A DNA stretch of 64,000 nucleotides. Origin: Vibrio gallicus (GTDB lineage: Bacteria; Pseudomonadota; Gammaproteobacteria; Enterobacterales; Vibrionaceae). Position 1 is the first letter of the stretch. Every line of letters begins with the position of its first letter. This document shows positions 11,219 to 20,324 of the stretch, piece after piece. Made by a program: the position numbers and the translations under genes. The notes under the pieces are model-generated. The model was given only the letters and a program-made list of their open reading frames with translations, was not told where the DNA came from and made no database searches. The stretch covers positions 1,364,001 through 1,428,000 of the forward strand of contig NZ_AP024871.1 of NCBI RefSeq assembly GCF_024346875.1, read 5' to 3'.

Positions 11219-12938
11219 TTTATTGCCTTATCTAAAACTGTATAAAAAGCATTGGTTTGGGTTATCTCTTGGGATGTTACTTGGGTTCCTCACCCTATTT
11301 GCTTCAATCGGACTGTTGACACTCTCCGGTTGGTTTCTTTCTGCTGCAGCCGTAGCAGGCTTAACCATAGCGCGAGAAACCTTTAACTATATGCTGCCAG
11401 GTGGTGGTGTACGCGGACTGGCAATGGGGCGTACCGCTGGACGCTGGGGTGAACGCGTTGTTTCACACAATGCGACCTTTAAGCTATTAACCGACTTACG
11501 CGTATTCTTCTTTGAAAAACTAACCCCTTTAATGCCAGGGCGAGTAGCAAATCTCAGAGATGCAGACCTGCTTAACCGCTTAGTGGCCGACGTTTCAGCA
11601 ATGGATCACGTCTACCTTCGCCTAATTAGTCCGGTTATTTTAAGCGTATTGGGGATTCTCTGCCTCGGCGGTTTTATTGCGTTGTTTGACCCAACAGTGG
11701 GTCTAACCCTAGCCGGCATACTGCTATTTTTGGTGTTAAGCTGGCCAATTATCTTTTATAAATTGGGTAAACATAACGGCGAGCGTTTAACCGTCCACCG
11801 CGCACAGCTACGTATTCGTGCGCTAGACTGGATATCGGGTCATAGTGAACTGTTATTATTTGGGGCTGAAAATCGCTACCGACAAAAAATCTATGATGCC
11901 CAATTTGCGTTAATGAAAAACCAAGCCGTTAATGCTCACATCAGCGGATTAGCCAATAGCTTACTATTACTCGCTAACGGATTTACATTACTCCTCATCT
12001 TATGGCTTTCAGCAGACGGAATTGGTGGCTCACAGCCAAGCCCTATGATTGCGCTTGTCGTATTTGCAACATTAGCAAGTGTCGAGTTATTAATGCCTAT
12101 TGCAGGTGCATTTCAATACCTTGGACAGACGCTCTCTTCAGCCAGACGATTAAATGAGATCATTGCCGCCGAGCCTGAAGTTACTTTTCCACAGCGCAGC
12201 CAACCGCTGGCTATTGATCCCGCCCCTGCCATCGACTTCAAGCAGGTTGATTTCGCCTACGATGGTAAAAAGCGAGTTATCACTCAGCTGTCACTCAATA
12301 TCTCAGGAGGCAGCAAGGTTGCAATACTGGGCAAAACGGGTAGCGGAAAATCGACTCTATTACAATTGTTGAATCGCTTTTGGGATACCCTCAACGGTGA
12401 GGTATTGATTGGTGGTAGACCAATTGCAAGCTTTGATGAGGCGCAACTTCGCACCCTTATTTCTGTGGTTAGTCAGCGAGTTGATATCTTAAATGGTACC
12501 TTACGCGACAACCTGCTAATTGCGGATGACACTGCTGATGATAAGCAACTAAGCACGACTCTTGTCAATGTAGGTCTTGGACATCTACTTGAAAAACAAG
12601 CACTCGATCAGTGGCTCGGTGAAGGTGGTCGTCAGCTCTCTGGGGGGGAACGCCGTAGGATTGGTATTGCAAGAGGCTTATTACACAATGCCCCTATCCT
12701 ACTGCTCGATGAGCCAACTGAAGGACTAGACAAGAATACCGAGGCGCAAATTATTGAGCTTTTAGAGGCCCATTATCAGCATAAAACGGTGTTGTTTGTC
12801 ACTCATCGCTTAGTTGGGTTAGAAAAGATGGATCATATTGTGGTTCTAGAGCAAGGTGAGATTGCCGAGCAGGGAAATCACCGCAAACTTTTACAACAAA
12901 AGCAGCGCTACTATCAATTACATCAATCCCTTACCTAA
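11211..12938 (+). CDS. cydC: Cysteine/glutathione ABC exporter subunit CydC
   Basis: Second half of the CydDC exporter, 575 residues (E. coli 573). Six membrane helices are followed by an ABC domain with Walker A GKTGSGKS at 374-381, signature LSGGERRR and Walker B ILLLDEPTEGLD. The open frame begins earlier, but the start is the ATG at 11211, which has GGAGG eight bases upstream and gives the family N-terminus MRDLLPYLKLYK. It overlaps the cydD stop, and the operon ends in a strong terminator. Confidence 0.95.
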   Translation: MRDLLPYLKLYKKHWFGLSLGMLLGFLTLFASIGLLTLSGWFLSAAAVAGLTIARETFNYMLPGGGVRGLAMGRTAGRWGERVVSHNATFKLLTDLRVFFFEKLTPLMPGRVANLRDADLLNRLVADVSAMDHVYLRLISPVILSVLGILCLGGFIALFDPTVGLTLAGILLFLVLSWPIIFYKLGKHNGERLTVHRAQLRIRALDWISGHSELLLFGAENRYRQKIYDAQFALMKNQAVNAHISGLANSLLLLANGFTLLLILWLSADGIGGSQPSPMIALVVFATLASVELLMPIAGAFQYLGQTLSSARRLNEIIAAEPEVTFPQRSQPLAIDPAPAIDFKQVDFAYDGKKRVITQLSLNISGGSKVAILGKTGSGKSTLLQLLNRFWDTLNGEVLIGGRPIASFDEAQLRTLISVVSQRVDILNGTLRDNLLIADDTADDKQLSTTLVNVGLGHLLEKQALDQWLGEGGRQLSGGERRRIGIARGLLHNAPILLLDEPTEGLDKNTEAQIIELLEAHYQHKTVLFVTHRLVGLEKMDHIVVLEQGEIAEQGNHRKLLQQKQRYYQLHQSLT

Positions 12939-12954
12939 TATGTAAGCACCTATG

Positions 12955-12984
12955 AATAACGCCGAGCTTTAGCTCGGCGTTATT
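12955..12984 (+). terminator. Terminator after cydC
   Basis: Perfect 14-bp inverted repeat, AATAACGCCGAGCT and its complement, with a TT loop. The TATTG end is only weakly T-rich. Confidence 0.85.
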
Positions 12985-13088
12985 GTATTCGCTGACTTAT
13001 ACTCTGCCTCTATAGCTTGTAACAATTTCTACAAGCCGACCATGCATGACCAAATAACAATATATAACAGTTAAATATGGAGTAAATT

Positions 13089-13544
13089 ATGATAAAACTC
13101 ATCGCAGGGGCGCTTTTATCTCTAAGCTTTACCACGCTTGCATTTGCTGATGTCTCAGGCCTGATACAGGTAAAAAGCCAGTACGATGTGGCTACCACCG
13201 CTAACAATTTGCAAAATGTACTTACCGATAAAGGCATGAATATATTTGCGCGTATTGATCACGCTAAAGGCGCGCAAGGGGTCGATATTGCATTGCGTCC
13301 TACGCAGCTGTTTATCTTTGGTAACCCAAAAGTGGGCTCGCCTTTGATGAAATGTGAGCAGACAGTCGCGATTGACCTGCCTCAGAAAGCGCTTATCTAT
13401 CAAGACGCACAAGGCGATGTATGGCTGAGCTATAACGACCCTAGCTACTTAGTAGAGCGTCACAACATTCAGGGGTGCGATAAAGTTATAGGCAAGGTAT
13501 CTAACGCCTTAGCGGCATTTGCTAAGTTAGCTACCGGAAATTAA
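13089..13544 (+). CDS. DUF302 family exported protein
   Basis: A 151-residue protein with a signal peptide (LIAGALLSLSFTTLAFA, cleaved before DVSGL) and a DUF302 domain: the KGMNIFARIDHAKGA stretch, RPTQLFIFGNPKVGSPLM, and the VWLSYNDPSYL segment. Two Cys (in MKCEQT and QGCDK) could form a periplasmic disulfide. The family fold is known but not its function. A TGGAG site precedes the ATG. It appears monocistronic, between two terminators. Confidence 0.88.
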   Translation: MIKLIAGALLSLSFTTLAFADVSGLIQVKSQYDVATTANNLQNVLTDKGMNIFARIDHAKGAQGVDIALRPTQLFIFGNPKVGSPLMKCEQTVAIDLPQKALIYQDAQGDVWLSYNDPSYLVERHNIQGCDKVIGKVSNALAAFAKLATGN

Positions 13545-13560
13545 GCTTAAAGCGTAAACA

Positions 13561-13594
13561 AAAGGGGCTACCTCAAAGGAAGCCCTTTCATTTA
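13561..13594 (+). terminator. Terminator after the DUF302 gene
   Basis: Stem AAAGGG(G)CT / AGCCCTTT with one bulge and a short T-rich tail (CATTT). It could also serve the convergent gene ending at 13618. Confidence 0.6.
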
Positions 13595-13617
13595 ATCAAG
13601 GCTCACCACAAACTAAG

Positions 13618-14607
13618 CTAGAACCCTTCTAAAACAATCTTTCCACGTGCCTGCATAGACTCAAGCAAGCCGTGTGCGCGCTTTAAATTCTGCGCATTAA
13701 TGGTTCCAAAATGTTCACCGAGGGTCGTCTTAATTTGTCCCGCGTCTATCATGTTAGCAACCTTATCCAAGATAACGTGCTGCTGCTGCATATCTGACGT
13801 TTCGAACATGGAACGGGTATACATGAACTCCCAATGCACCGACACACTTTTGCGCTTAAACGGCATGATATCAAAGCTAGATGGGTCATCAATTAGACCA
13901 AATTTACCTTGAGGTTTAATAATCTTGTACACCTGGGCTAAATGCTGCTGGGTATTATTTAGGCTAACGATATAATCCACGCAATTCTCACCGCCAAGCT
14001 GCTCAGACAATGATTGGTGGTGGTCAATCACTTGGTCCGCTCCAAGCTCTTTTAACCACTGTACAGATTCTGGACGACTGGCGGTTGCTATCACATGCAG
14101 CTTGGTTAGTTTCTTGGCAAGCTGAACCATAATTGACCCTACTCCACCAGCAGCGCCGATAATTAGAATGCGTTTATCTCCACTAACCTGTAAGCGGTCA
14201 AACAACATTTCCCACGCGGTTAAGGTCGTAAGTGGCAACGCGGCAGCCTCTGCATTACTCAATGAATTTGGCGCGTGACTGACAATTCTTTCATCGACTA
14301 ATTGAAATTCAGCATTGCTACCTGAGCGGGTTAAATCGCCGGCATACCATACCTTATCTCCAACCTTAAATAGTGAACTTGCATCACCGACTTCTACCAC
14401 ACTACCGACGGCATCCCAACCAATGACTTTATAGCCGCTCTGTGGGGCAACATTGGCACGTATTTTAGTATCTACAGGGTTTACTGAAATTGACTCCACT
14501 TGCACCAATACATCACGCCCACTGGCGCTAGGTTTATCAATCTCAATATCCATAAGAGATTGAGCGTCATTAATCGGTAAATTTGTTAGGTATCCAATCG
14601 CTTTCAT
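13618..14607 (-). CDS. Zinc-type alcohol dehydrogenase / quinone oxidoreductase family protein
   Basis: A 329-residue medium-chain reductase of the MDR superfamily, probably NADPH-dependent. Visible features are the GroES-like N-terminal domain (VNPVDTKIRAN, IGWDAVGSV), the nucleotide-binding GAAGGVGSI, and the C-terminal GKIVLEGF. The cysteine ligands of true zinc alcohol dehydrogenases are absent, so it is likely a zinc-free enone or quinone reductase of the YhdH/ZADH-related kind. The start is the ATG at 14605-14607 with GGAGAG upstream. It is divergent from a LysR gene, its likely regulator. Confidence 0.88.
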   Translation of the reverse strand: MKAIGYLTNLPINDAQSLMDIEIDKPSASGRDVLVQVESISVNPVDTKIRANVAPQSGYKVIGWDAVGSVVEVGDASSLFKVGDKVWYAGDLTRSGSNAEFQLVDERIVSHAPNSLSNAEAAALPLTTLTAWEMLFDRLQVSGDKRILIIGAAGGVGSIMVQLAKKLTKLHVIATASRPESVQWLKELGADQVIDHHQSLSEQLGGENCVDYIVSLNNTQQHLAQVYKIIKPQGKFGLIDDPSSFDIMPFKRKSVSVHWEFMYTRSMFETSDMQQQHVILDKVANMIDAGQIKTTLGEHFGTINAQNLKRAHGLLESMQARGKIVLEGF

Positions 14608-14622
14608 CCGGTCTCTCCAAGG

Positions 14623-14644
14623 TTGTAAGGTTACAAGGTTGTAA
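14623..14644. promoter_or_regulatory. Candidate LysR operator between the oxidoreductase and its regulator
   Basis: Palindrome TTGTAA-GG-TTACAA at 14623-14636, followed by a third half-site TTGTAA at 14639-14644, in the 117-bp divergent intergenic region. This placement is usual for LysR-type regulators. No binding data. Confidence 0.45.
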
Positions 14645-14724
14645 AATACGAGTATCATTGTAATTAGTGAATAAAAGTTTAAAAACAGCATCTATAACAA
14701 AACACTTATTACAAATGGTTAATA

Positions 14725-15645
14725 ATGAAATCTTTGCATGACGTTCGCGTGTTTTTAGAAACCGCCAAACTTGGCAGCCTGTCAGCTGCGGCAAGAAGTT
14801 TAAATCAGACCCCAGCCGCAGTGAGTCGAACAATACAGCGCTTAGAAACTGAATTAGGTGTGCCGCTATTTATTCGCTCTACTCGCAAGCTGCGACTCTC
14901 GCCCCAAGGAGAGCAATTTCTTCCGCGTTGCCAATTGGGCCTAAGTATATTTGAACAAGGTATTGATGAGCTCAAGCAAGATGACACCGAATTGCGAGGG
15001 ACGATTAGCCTCTCTATGCCCTCTGATACTGGTAGAGGAGTATTGGTTCGGTTAATTGATCAATTTATGCAATTGCATCCCAAGGTTAGTATTCAATTAC
15101 ACCTTACCGACGGGCATGCTGACCTATATCGGCAAAACGTAGATCTCGCCATTCGAATCGGCGAGCCAGAAGACTCAAGCATGGTTGCCATGCCACTATT
15201 TAGAAATAACTACCGAACATTGTGCGCTTCACCTGCATATCTCAAGCAACATTCGTCCATTACCACCCCTGAGCAGCTTGTAGAGCATCAGTGTCTCTGC
15301 TTCACTTTACACGACAAATGGCATGATCAATGGCAATTTACACACCATAAAAGCAAGCAAACACAATCAGTTAAGGTTAAAGGCAGGCGTAAATCTAGTG
15401 ATGGGCACTTAGTTCATCAATGGGCAATTGATGGCTATGGAATTGCGTACAAATCGATAATCGATATTTATCAAGACCTACAAAGTGGACGTTTAGTTAA
15501 GGTCGCACCGGACTGGGTAGGAGAAGACGCGCCGTTATATCTCGTGTTCACCGATAAGTCGCAATACAGCACCATATTTAAACAACTTAAACAGTTTTTA
15601 CAGCAAGCATTAATTAAAAACTACCCCATAAAAAAAGGGCTCTAA
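14725..15645 (+). CDS. LysR family transcriptional regulator
   Basis: A 306-residue regulator. The N-terminal winged helix-turn-helix covers about residues 3-60 (FLETAKLGSLSAAARSL, PAAVSRTIQRLE) and the rest is a type 2 periplasmic-binding-like effector domain (LHLTDGHADLYRQNVDLAIRIG). It is of the AaeR/YafC/CrgA-like subgroup. It is transcribed away from the MDR oxidoreductase and probably controls it. Its stop codon sits in the loop of the serC terminator hairpin. Confidence 0.92.
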   Translation: MKSLHDVRVFLETAKLGSLSAAARSLNQTPAAVSRTIQRLETELGVPLFIRSTRKLRLSPQGEQFLPRCQLGLSIFEQGIDELKQDDTELRGTISLSMPSDTGRGVLVRLIDQFMQLHPKVSIQLHLTDGHADLYRQNVDLAIRIGEPEDSSMVAMPLFRNNYRTLCASPAYLKQHSSITTPEQLVEHQCLCFTLHDKWHDQWQFTHHKSKQTQSVKVKGRRKSSDGHLVHQWAIDGYGIAYKSIIDIYQDLQSGRLVKVAPDWVGEDAPLYLVFTDKSQYSTIFKQLKQFLQQALIKNYPIKKGL

Positions 15646-15653
15646 TGAGCCCT
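15630..15653 (-). terminator. serC terminator overlapping the LysR gene end
   Basis: Stem AGGGCTC / GAGCCCT with loop TAAT. Read on the minus strand it is followed by seven T. The loop contains the stop codon of the opposing LysR gene. Confidence 0.85.
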
Positions 15654-15672
15654 ATAACCTTAAATACAAAGT

Positions 15673-16755
15673 CTATGCGTGTTTGCTTTCAAACTCATGC
15701 ATAAATTTAATCAAGGCTTGAACACCTTCCTCAGGCATTGCATTATAAATGGATGCACGCATACCACCTACAGCTCTGTGCCCCTTTAAAGCCTTTAAGC
15801 CCTTAGCTTCAGCCTGTTCAAGAAACAGGGAATCAAGCTCAGGTTTAGCCAGTTGAAAAGGTACATTCATTAATGAACGGTTGTCCGCATGCACATTGTT
15901 TTTATAAAAACTTGAGTCGTCGATTGCTTTGTATAACGCAGCTGCTTTACGACGGTTACGTTTCTCTATCTCTTCAACGCCACCGATAGACTTTAACCAC
16001 TTAAAGACTAAACCAGATAGATACCAAGCATAAGTGGGCGGCGTGTTATACATAGAGTCTTTGTCAGCTAACAGCTTATAGCTCAGCGTGCTTGGTAAAA
16101 CCTTGCTTGCAAGTCCTAATAAATCATCGCGTACAATCGCAATTGTGATACCAGCAGGCCCAACATTTTTTTGAGCCCCCGCATAAATCACACCGAATTT
16201 GCTCACATCAATCTTGCGCGATAAAACCGTAGATGACATATCCGCTACGATTGGAAGCGTAGTCTGTGGTATGTCATTGATCTCAATGCCATCGATAGTC
16301 TCATTAGGGCAATAGTGTACATAAGCGGCTTGGGGATCAATTTCCCACTCTGATGCGGGTACTACAGCGAGTTTCCCATCGATTTCGGTGGTTGCTTGAA
16401 ATACCTGTACGTCACAGTATTTGTTCGCTTCATCAATAGCACTCACTGCCCAATAACCTGCATCGATATAGCTTGCTTTGTTCTTATCACCCAATAGATT
16501 TAACGGAATAGCCGAAAATTGAGCTCGCGCTCCGCCTTGGCAAAATAGAACCTTATAATTATCAGGGATAGCCAATAAATCGCGAAGGTCTTGTTCAGCC
16601 TGATTTGCAACGGCAATAAACTCTTTGCTGCGATGGCTGATTTCCATAACCGAACGCCCAAGCCCATTCCAATCAACAAACTCCTGCTGAGCTAATTCCA
16701 TAACTGCTTTTGGTAGGGCTGCTGGCCCTGCACTAAAATTGTAGACCGCTTCCAT
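15673..16755 (-). CDS. serC: Phosphoserine aminotransferase
   Basis: A PLP enzyme that makes 3-phosphoserine in serine synthesis and also acts in pyridoxal phosphate synthesis. It has 360 residues (E. coli 362). The N-terminus [11 protein letters not shown] is diagnostic, QGGARAQF binds the cofactor phosphate, and the Schiff-base lysine is K196 in [10 protein letters not shown]. The C-terminus has RASIYNAMP. There is a terminator right after the stop, and no aroA follows. Confidence 0.97.
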   Translation of the reverse strand: MEAVYNFSAGPAALPKAVMELAQQEFVDWNGLGRSVMEISHRSKEFIAVANQAEQDLRDLLAIPDNYKVLFCQGGARAQFSAIPLNLLGDKNKASYIDAGYWAVSAIDEANKYCDVQVFQATTEIDGKLAVVPASEWEIDPQAAYVHYCPNETIDGIEINDIPQTTLPIVADMSSTVLSRKIDVSKFGVIYAGAQKNVGPAGITIAIVRDDLLGLASKVLPSTLSYKLLADKDSMYNTPPTYAWYLSGLVFKWLKSIGGVEEIEKRNRRKAAALYKAIDDSSFYKNNVHADNRSLMNVPFQLAKPELDSLFLEQAEAKGLKALKGHRAVGGMRASIYNAMPEEGVQALIKFMHEFESKHA

Positions 16756-16843
16756 TTGTTCTCTCTACTCCTGAATTACTTAGCTACTATTTTGACTATA
16801 ACTCAGCTAGAAACAAGATATAAGTATCATTTCTAACAAACAT

Positions 16844-16868
16844 AAAAAACGGCCCTATTGGACCGTTT
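16844..16868 (-). terminator. Terminator after the DUF945 gene
   Basis: Stem AAACGGCCC / GGACCGTTT (one mismatch) with loop TATT. On the minus strand it is followed by a T-run. Confidence 0.8.
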
Positions 16869-16891
16869 GTTGATATGCAATATTTTTCAAA

Positions 16892-18154
16892 TTAATGTTT
16901 TTGCATGAATATTGGCAATACAGCTGACATGACTGGTACCGCTTTTCCATTTGAAAACATCAGCTTGCCATCTTTAAGCTGGATGTTTAACTCATAGCCT
17001 TCATCAGTCTTAGTCGCGATTTCCATAATCATCAATTCGTCAAGGTTCTGCTGGATGTATGGATATGCAAGTACTAAGTCGCTCGATACAAATGCATGCA
17101 TATCTCCATCGAGATGATCAATCAGCTTCAACACATCTTGTGTCGATGAATCTTTATTTGCGGGTAAGTTAAGATCCCAGCTTGACTTAAAGTGGCCCAT
17201 ATCAATATCCACACTAAAGTTTTTCAAGGATAATTTGAAGCCCGTTTTTAAAAAATCATCGAGGTGAGGTAACGCTTGCACCGTATCTTGATCAGTCCAT
17301 ACAGGGCTGTTCTTATACATATCGGATAGTGCAACGAACGCGTCTTTATTAAAGCCAGTGGCATCAAATTGCAAATCAAGGTTCTTTGCTTCACCGTCTG
17401 CATTGTGTAATTCATCAAATGTAAGGTGATATTGGCCTTGTAACGTGTTGCTTTGTTTATCTTCTGTCGTTTGTAAGTGATACTTCATACCCGACAATTC
17501 TGCAATACTAACGCGCTCAGAGTCACTTAGAAGAAATCCATCGATACCAGAAGTCTGCTCGCCAAGCCACATACCTTGTTCAAAGGCACCTTCCCCTTGA
17601 CTAGATAAGCCATTGAATGACATAACCATGCCATCTTTATAATCCAACTCTATATTGGCGACACTTATTTCATAATCTAGTTTACCAAGTACCGAAATTG
17701 AGCCGTTAAGCTTGGAATTTCCCACCACAAGGGCGTCAAGTCCATTATCTGTAAAGTCAAACTGTTGAGCCGGAATATCCGAGTGAAATTCAGTGTTCCC
17801 ATTGAGTTGAGTTTGCGTGGTTAGCATCAACTGCGGGTGACCTTCAAGGTGAGTTTGTCCGGTTAGGCTAAATATCCCATGAGATATATCATGCTTTAGA
17901 ACTATACTAGTTGGTAATTTATTGGCAGTCAGTTCAGCCTTAAGCTGAGGGTCAACCACCACCATGCGGGTAGTCGCCTTTGAGGTTAGGTAGCCTCTAT
18001 CGTATTGCACTAGCTCTACTTTAATGTCAGGGTTAGCTGCATGTTGAATCGCATCAGTAAATACGGTTTGACCAATTTGGCCAACTGCAAGAGGCCAGAT
18101 ACCGATAAGTGCTACTGCACCACCTACCGCGGCAATCGATTTAATTTGTCGCAT
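16892..18154 (-). CDS. DUF945 (YdgA-like) family protein
   Basis: A 420-residue protein with one N-terminal membrane segment (IAAVGGAVALIGIWPLAVG) and a long periplasmic region in the style of YdgA/DUF945: ELVQYDRGYLTSKATTRMVV after the anchor, then repeated beta-rich segments and a C-terminal QLKDGKLMFSNGKAV. The family is inner-membrane anchored and of unknown function; YdgA has been described as dimeric and membrane-bound. It is monocistronic. Confidence 0.86.
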   Translation of the reverse strand: MRQIKSIAAVGGAVALIGIWPLAVGQIGQTVFTDAIQHAANPDIKVELVQYDRGYLTSKATTRMVVVDPQLKAELTANKLPTSIVLKHDISHGIFSLTGQTHLEGHPQLMLTTQTQLNGNTEFHSDIPAQQFDFTDNGLDALVVGNSKLNGSISVLGKLDYEISVANIELDYKDGMVMSFNGLSSQGEGAFEQGMWLGEQTSGIDGFLLSDSERVSIAELSGMKYHLQTTEDKQSNTLQGQYHLTFDELHNADGEAKNLDLQFDATGFNKDAFVALSDMYKNSPVWTDQDTVQALPHLDDFLKTGFKLSLKNFSVDIDMGHFKSSWDLNLPANKDSSTQDVLKLIDHLDGDMHAFVSSDLVLAYPYIQQNLDELMIMEIATKTDEGYELNIQLKDGKLMFSNGKAVPVMSAVLPIFMQKH

Positions 18155-18408
18155 AGTTCTCTTTCTAATTTTTGGTAATCGACCTCAGCATTAAGCTGTG
18201 CCCGATAATGGATGATTAAAAGGTTAACTTGAGATTTGAACTCTAGAATCCGTCACTAACTTCTATGAACATTGTACAGAAACCAACTCAAAATATTGAG
18301 ATAAATCAGTCTTTTTACCATTTTTTTGAGTAGTTTAAAGGAACACTAACCACCTCTCATACAGTGTGCTATTAAATTGCTAGGGTATCTAAAAATATTG
18401 GGGTAATT

Positions 18409-20310
18409 ATGGCTCAACATTGCATACTTTGTATTGAAAGTGACCCAAAATCATTGCAAGCACTGCAATGGGTACTTAATGGCTTTGCTAAAAAGTTCTC
18501 GCTCCGCTTTGTTAAAGACCAAACATCGGCAACCCAAGAGCTGACAAAAATCCAGCAAAATGGTGATCACCTTGCCCTTATCATTGCATCCCAGTCAAAA
18601 TCAACCCAAGCTGCAGAACTGCTAGTTGAGCTTGAGCAGCATCAATCCAAAGCCAGAAAACTGTTGCTATGTGAACCCACTCAACTCGCCACTATCCTTA
18701 CTGCAGTAAACCAAGGGCGACTTGATCACTGCTTTACCAAACCAATTGATATCGACGAAGCTATCACTATCGTTCGCAAAGAGCTTACCCATTACATCTT
18801 AGATATACCTAAACTAGACTGGTTATCTTTCGGGTCAGTGCTTGATAGCCAACGAATCATACGCGCCCATATTGATAGGCGAATTCATGATTATCGACAG
18901 AATTTCATTAAAGATTACCACTCAATCAGCGATGAAGAACTATCAGAAAAAGTATGCTCTGCATTACAAGATTTCTTTTCTAAGGGCGACGAAACCCGAG
19001 CACTGCGCCAATACTCCCCCTCCCACCTGTTGACTAAAGAAGGGGAAAGCAATGAATTTTTATGGTTTATTATTGACGGCGAGATAGCACTTTATAAAAA
19101 AGATGAACACAATAAGAGCCGCGAGGTAACCCGCCACGGTAAAGGCGGGATCATAGGCGGAATGTCATTTGTAACCGGTGAAAAGTCTTTTTCAACGGCC
19201 ATTACCTACTCAGCAACTCGTGTAATAAAGCTAAGCAAACAAACCTTTACTAAGGTGATGCATTCAAACAGCGCTATCCTACCTTTGTTTACCAATCTTT
19301 TGCTTCGACATGCTAATCGACGCCTGCAAAGAAGCATCAATACTAAAATGCGCCTAGAGCATACCTATGAATCCTTAGCAGCTGCCCAAGCTCAACTGGT
19401 TGAAAATGAAAAAATGGTGGTTTTAGGCCAGTTGGTTGCCGGTGTCGCTCACGAACTCAACAATCCGATTGCAGCCATTTTGCGTAGCTCTGATACTTTA
19501 AAGCAGGAGTTTTCTCGACAAACCAACACATTCAACCCCATCAGTCTGGCGTTAGGCAATCAAGTACTGCACCGTGCTCTGCAATCTAACCCTATTCCAA
19601 CTGCAGAAATACGGCGCCAAGCCAAGGCGCTCTCTGAGACTATTCCAGACAAAAAAATAGCAAAACAAGTCGTTGCTATGGGGTTGCAACAACAGCTGCA
19701 AACACTCAGCAATACGGAATATCCTTTACCTAAACTCATCTCTGAATTGGAGCATTTTCATACCTGTGGCACAACATTGCGTTCAATAGATGTTTGCTCG
19801 CGACGTATTGCAAACATGGTAAAAAGCTTAAAGAGCTACGCTCGCTCCGATGAAGAATCAATACAAACGGTCGACATCCACGAGGGCATAGAAGACACCT
19901 TAGTTATATTTGAAAATCGGCTAAAAAAACTTACCGTGGTCAGAGACTACCAAGATATTCCAGCCATATCCTGTCAACCTATTGCCTTGCAGCAAGTTTG
20001 GACCAACCTTGTTGCCAATGCCTTAGATGCAATGCCAGAAAAAGGGAAACTGGTTGTCTCGACGCGGTTGATTAAAAATAGCCATATAGCGGTTTCGTTT
20101 GCAGACTCTGGTTGTGGTATCGATTCTGATTTACAACAGCGAATCTTCGATCTCAATTACACCACGAAAACTGAGGGCGATTTTGGATTAGGAATTGGTC
20201 TATCTGTCTGCCAACAGATTATCCATCGGCATCAAGGAGAAATTACTGTGCGCTCAGCTAAAAACAGTGGCACGACGATGAGTGTAATCATCCCCTACCA
20301 AATGCAATAA
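18409..20310 (+). CDS. Sensor histidine kinase with degenerate receiver and cNMP-like domain
   Basis: A 633-residue soluble kinase. Order: receiver-like domain (about 1-130) with no acceptor Asp (LALIIASQSKS where Asp is expected) but keeping FTKP; an alpha-helical tail with LDSQRIIRA; a cyclic-nucleotide-binding-like domain (about 195-300) whose phosphate cassette lacks the usual Arg (GEKSFSTAI); a coiled coil; the H-box GVAHELNNPIAA with His348; about 100 extra residues before SRRIANMVKSLKSYAR; and a GHKL ATPase with NLVANALDAM near 532, DSGCGI and GIGLSV. No membrane segment is seen. The response regulator gene starts 14 bp downstream, so they form a pair. The signal is unknown. Confidence 0.9.
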   Translation: MAQHCILCIESDPKSLQALQWVLNGFAKKFSLRFVKDQTSATQELTKIQQNGDHLALIIASQSKSTQAAELLVELEQHQSKARKLLLCEPTQLATILTAVNQGRLDHCFTKPIDIDEAITIVRKELTHYILDIPKLDWLSFGSVLDSQRIIRAHIDRRIHDYRQNFIKDYHSISDEELSEKVCSALQDFFSKGDETRALRQYSPSHLLTKEGESNEFLWFIIDGEIALYKKDEHNKSREVTRHGKGGIIGGMSFVTGEKSFSTAITYSATRVIKLSKQTFTKVMHSNSAILPLFTNLLLRHANRRLQRSINTKMRLEHTYESLAAAQAQLVENEKMVVLGQLVAGVAHELNNPIAAILRSSDTLKQEFSRQTNTFNPISLALGNQVLHRALQSNPIPTAEIRRQAKALSETIPDKKIAKQVVAMGLQQQLQTLSNTEYPLPKLISELEHFHTCGTTLRSIDVCSRRIANMVKSLKSYARSDEESIQTVDIHEGIEDTLVIFENRLKKLTVVRDYQDIPAISCQPIALQQVWTNLVANALDAMPEKGKLVVSTRLIKNSHIAVSFADSGCGIDSDLQQRIFDLNYTTKTEGDFGLGIGLSVCQQIIHRHQGEITVRSAKNSGTTMSVIIPYQMQ

Positions 20311-20324
20311 ATACGAGAGATATT

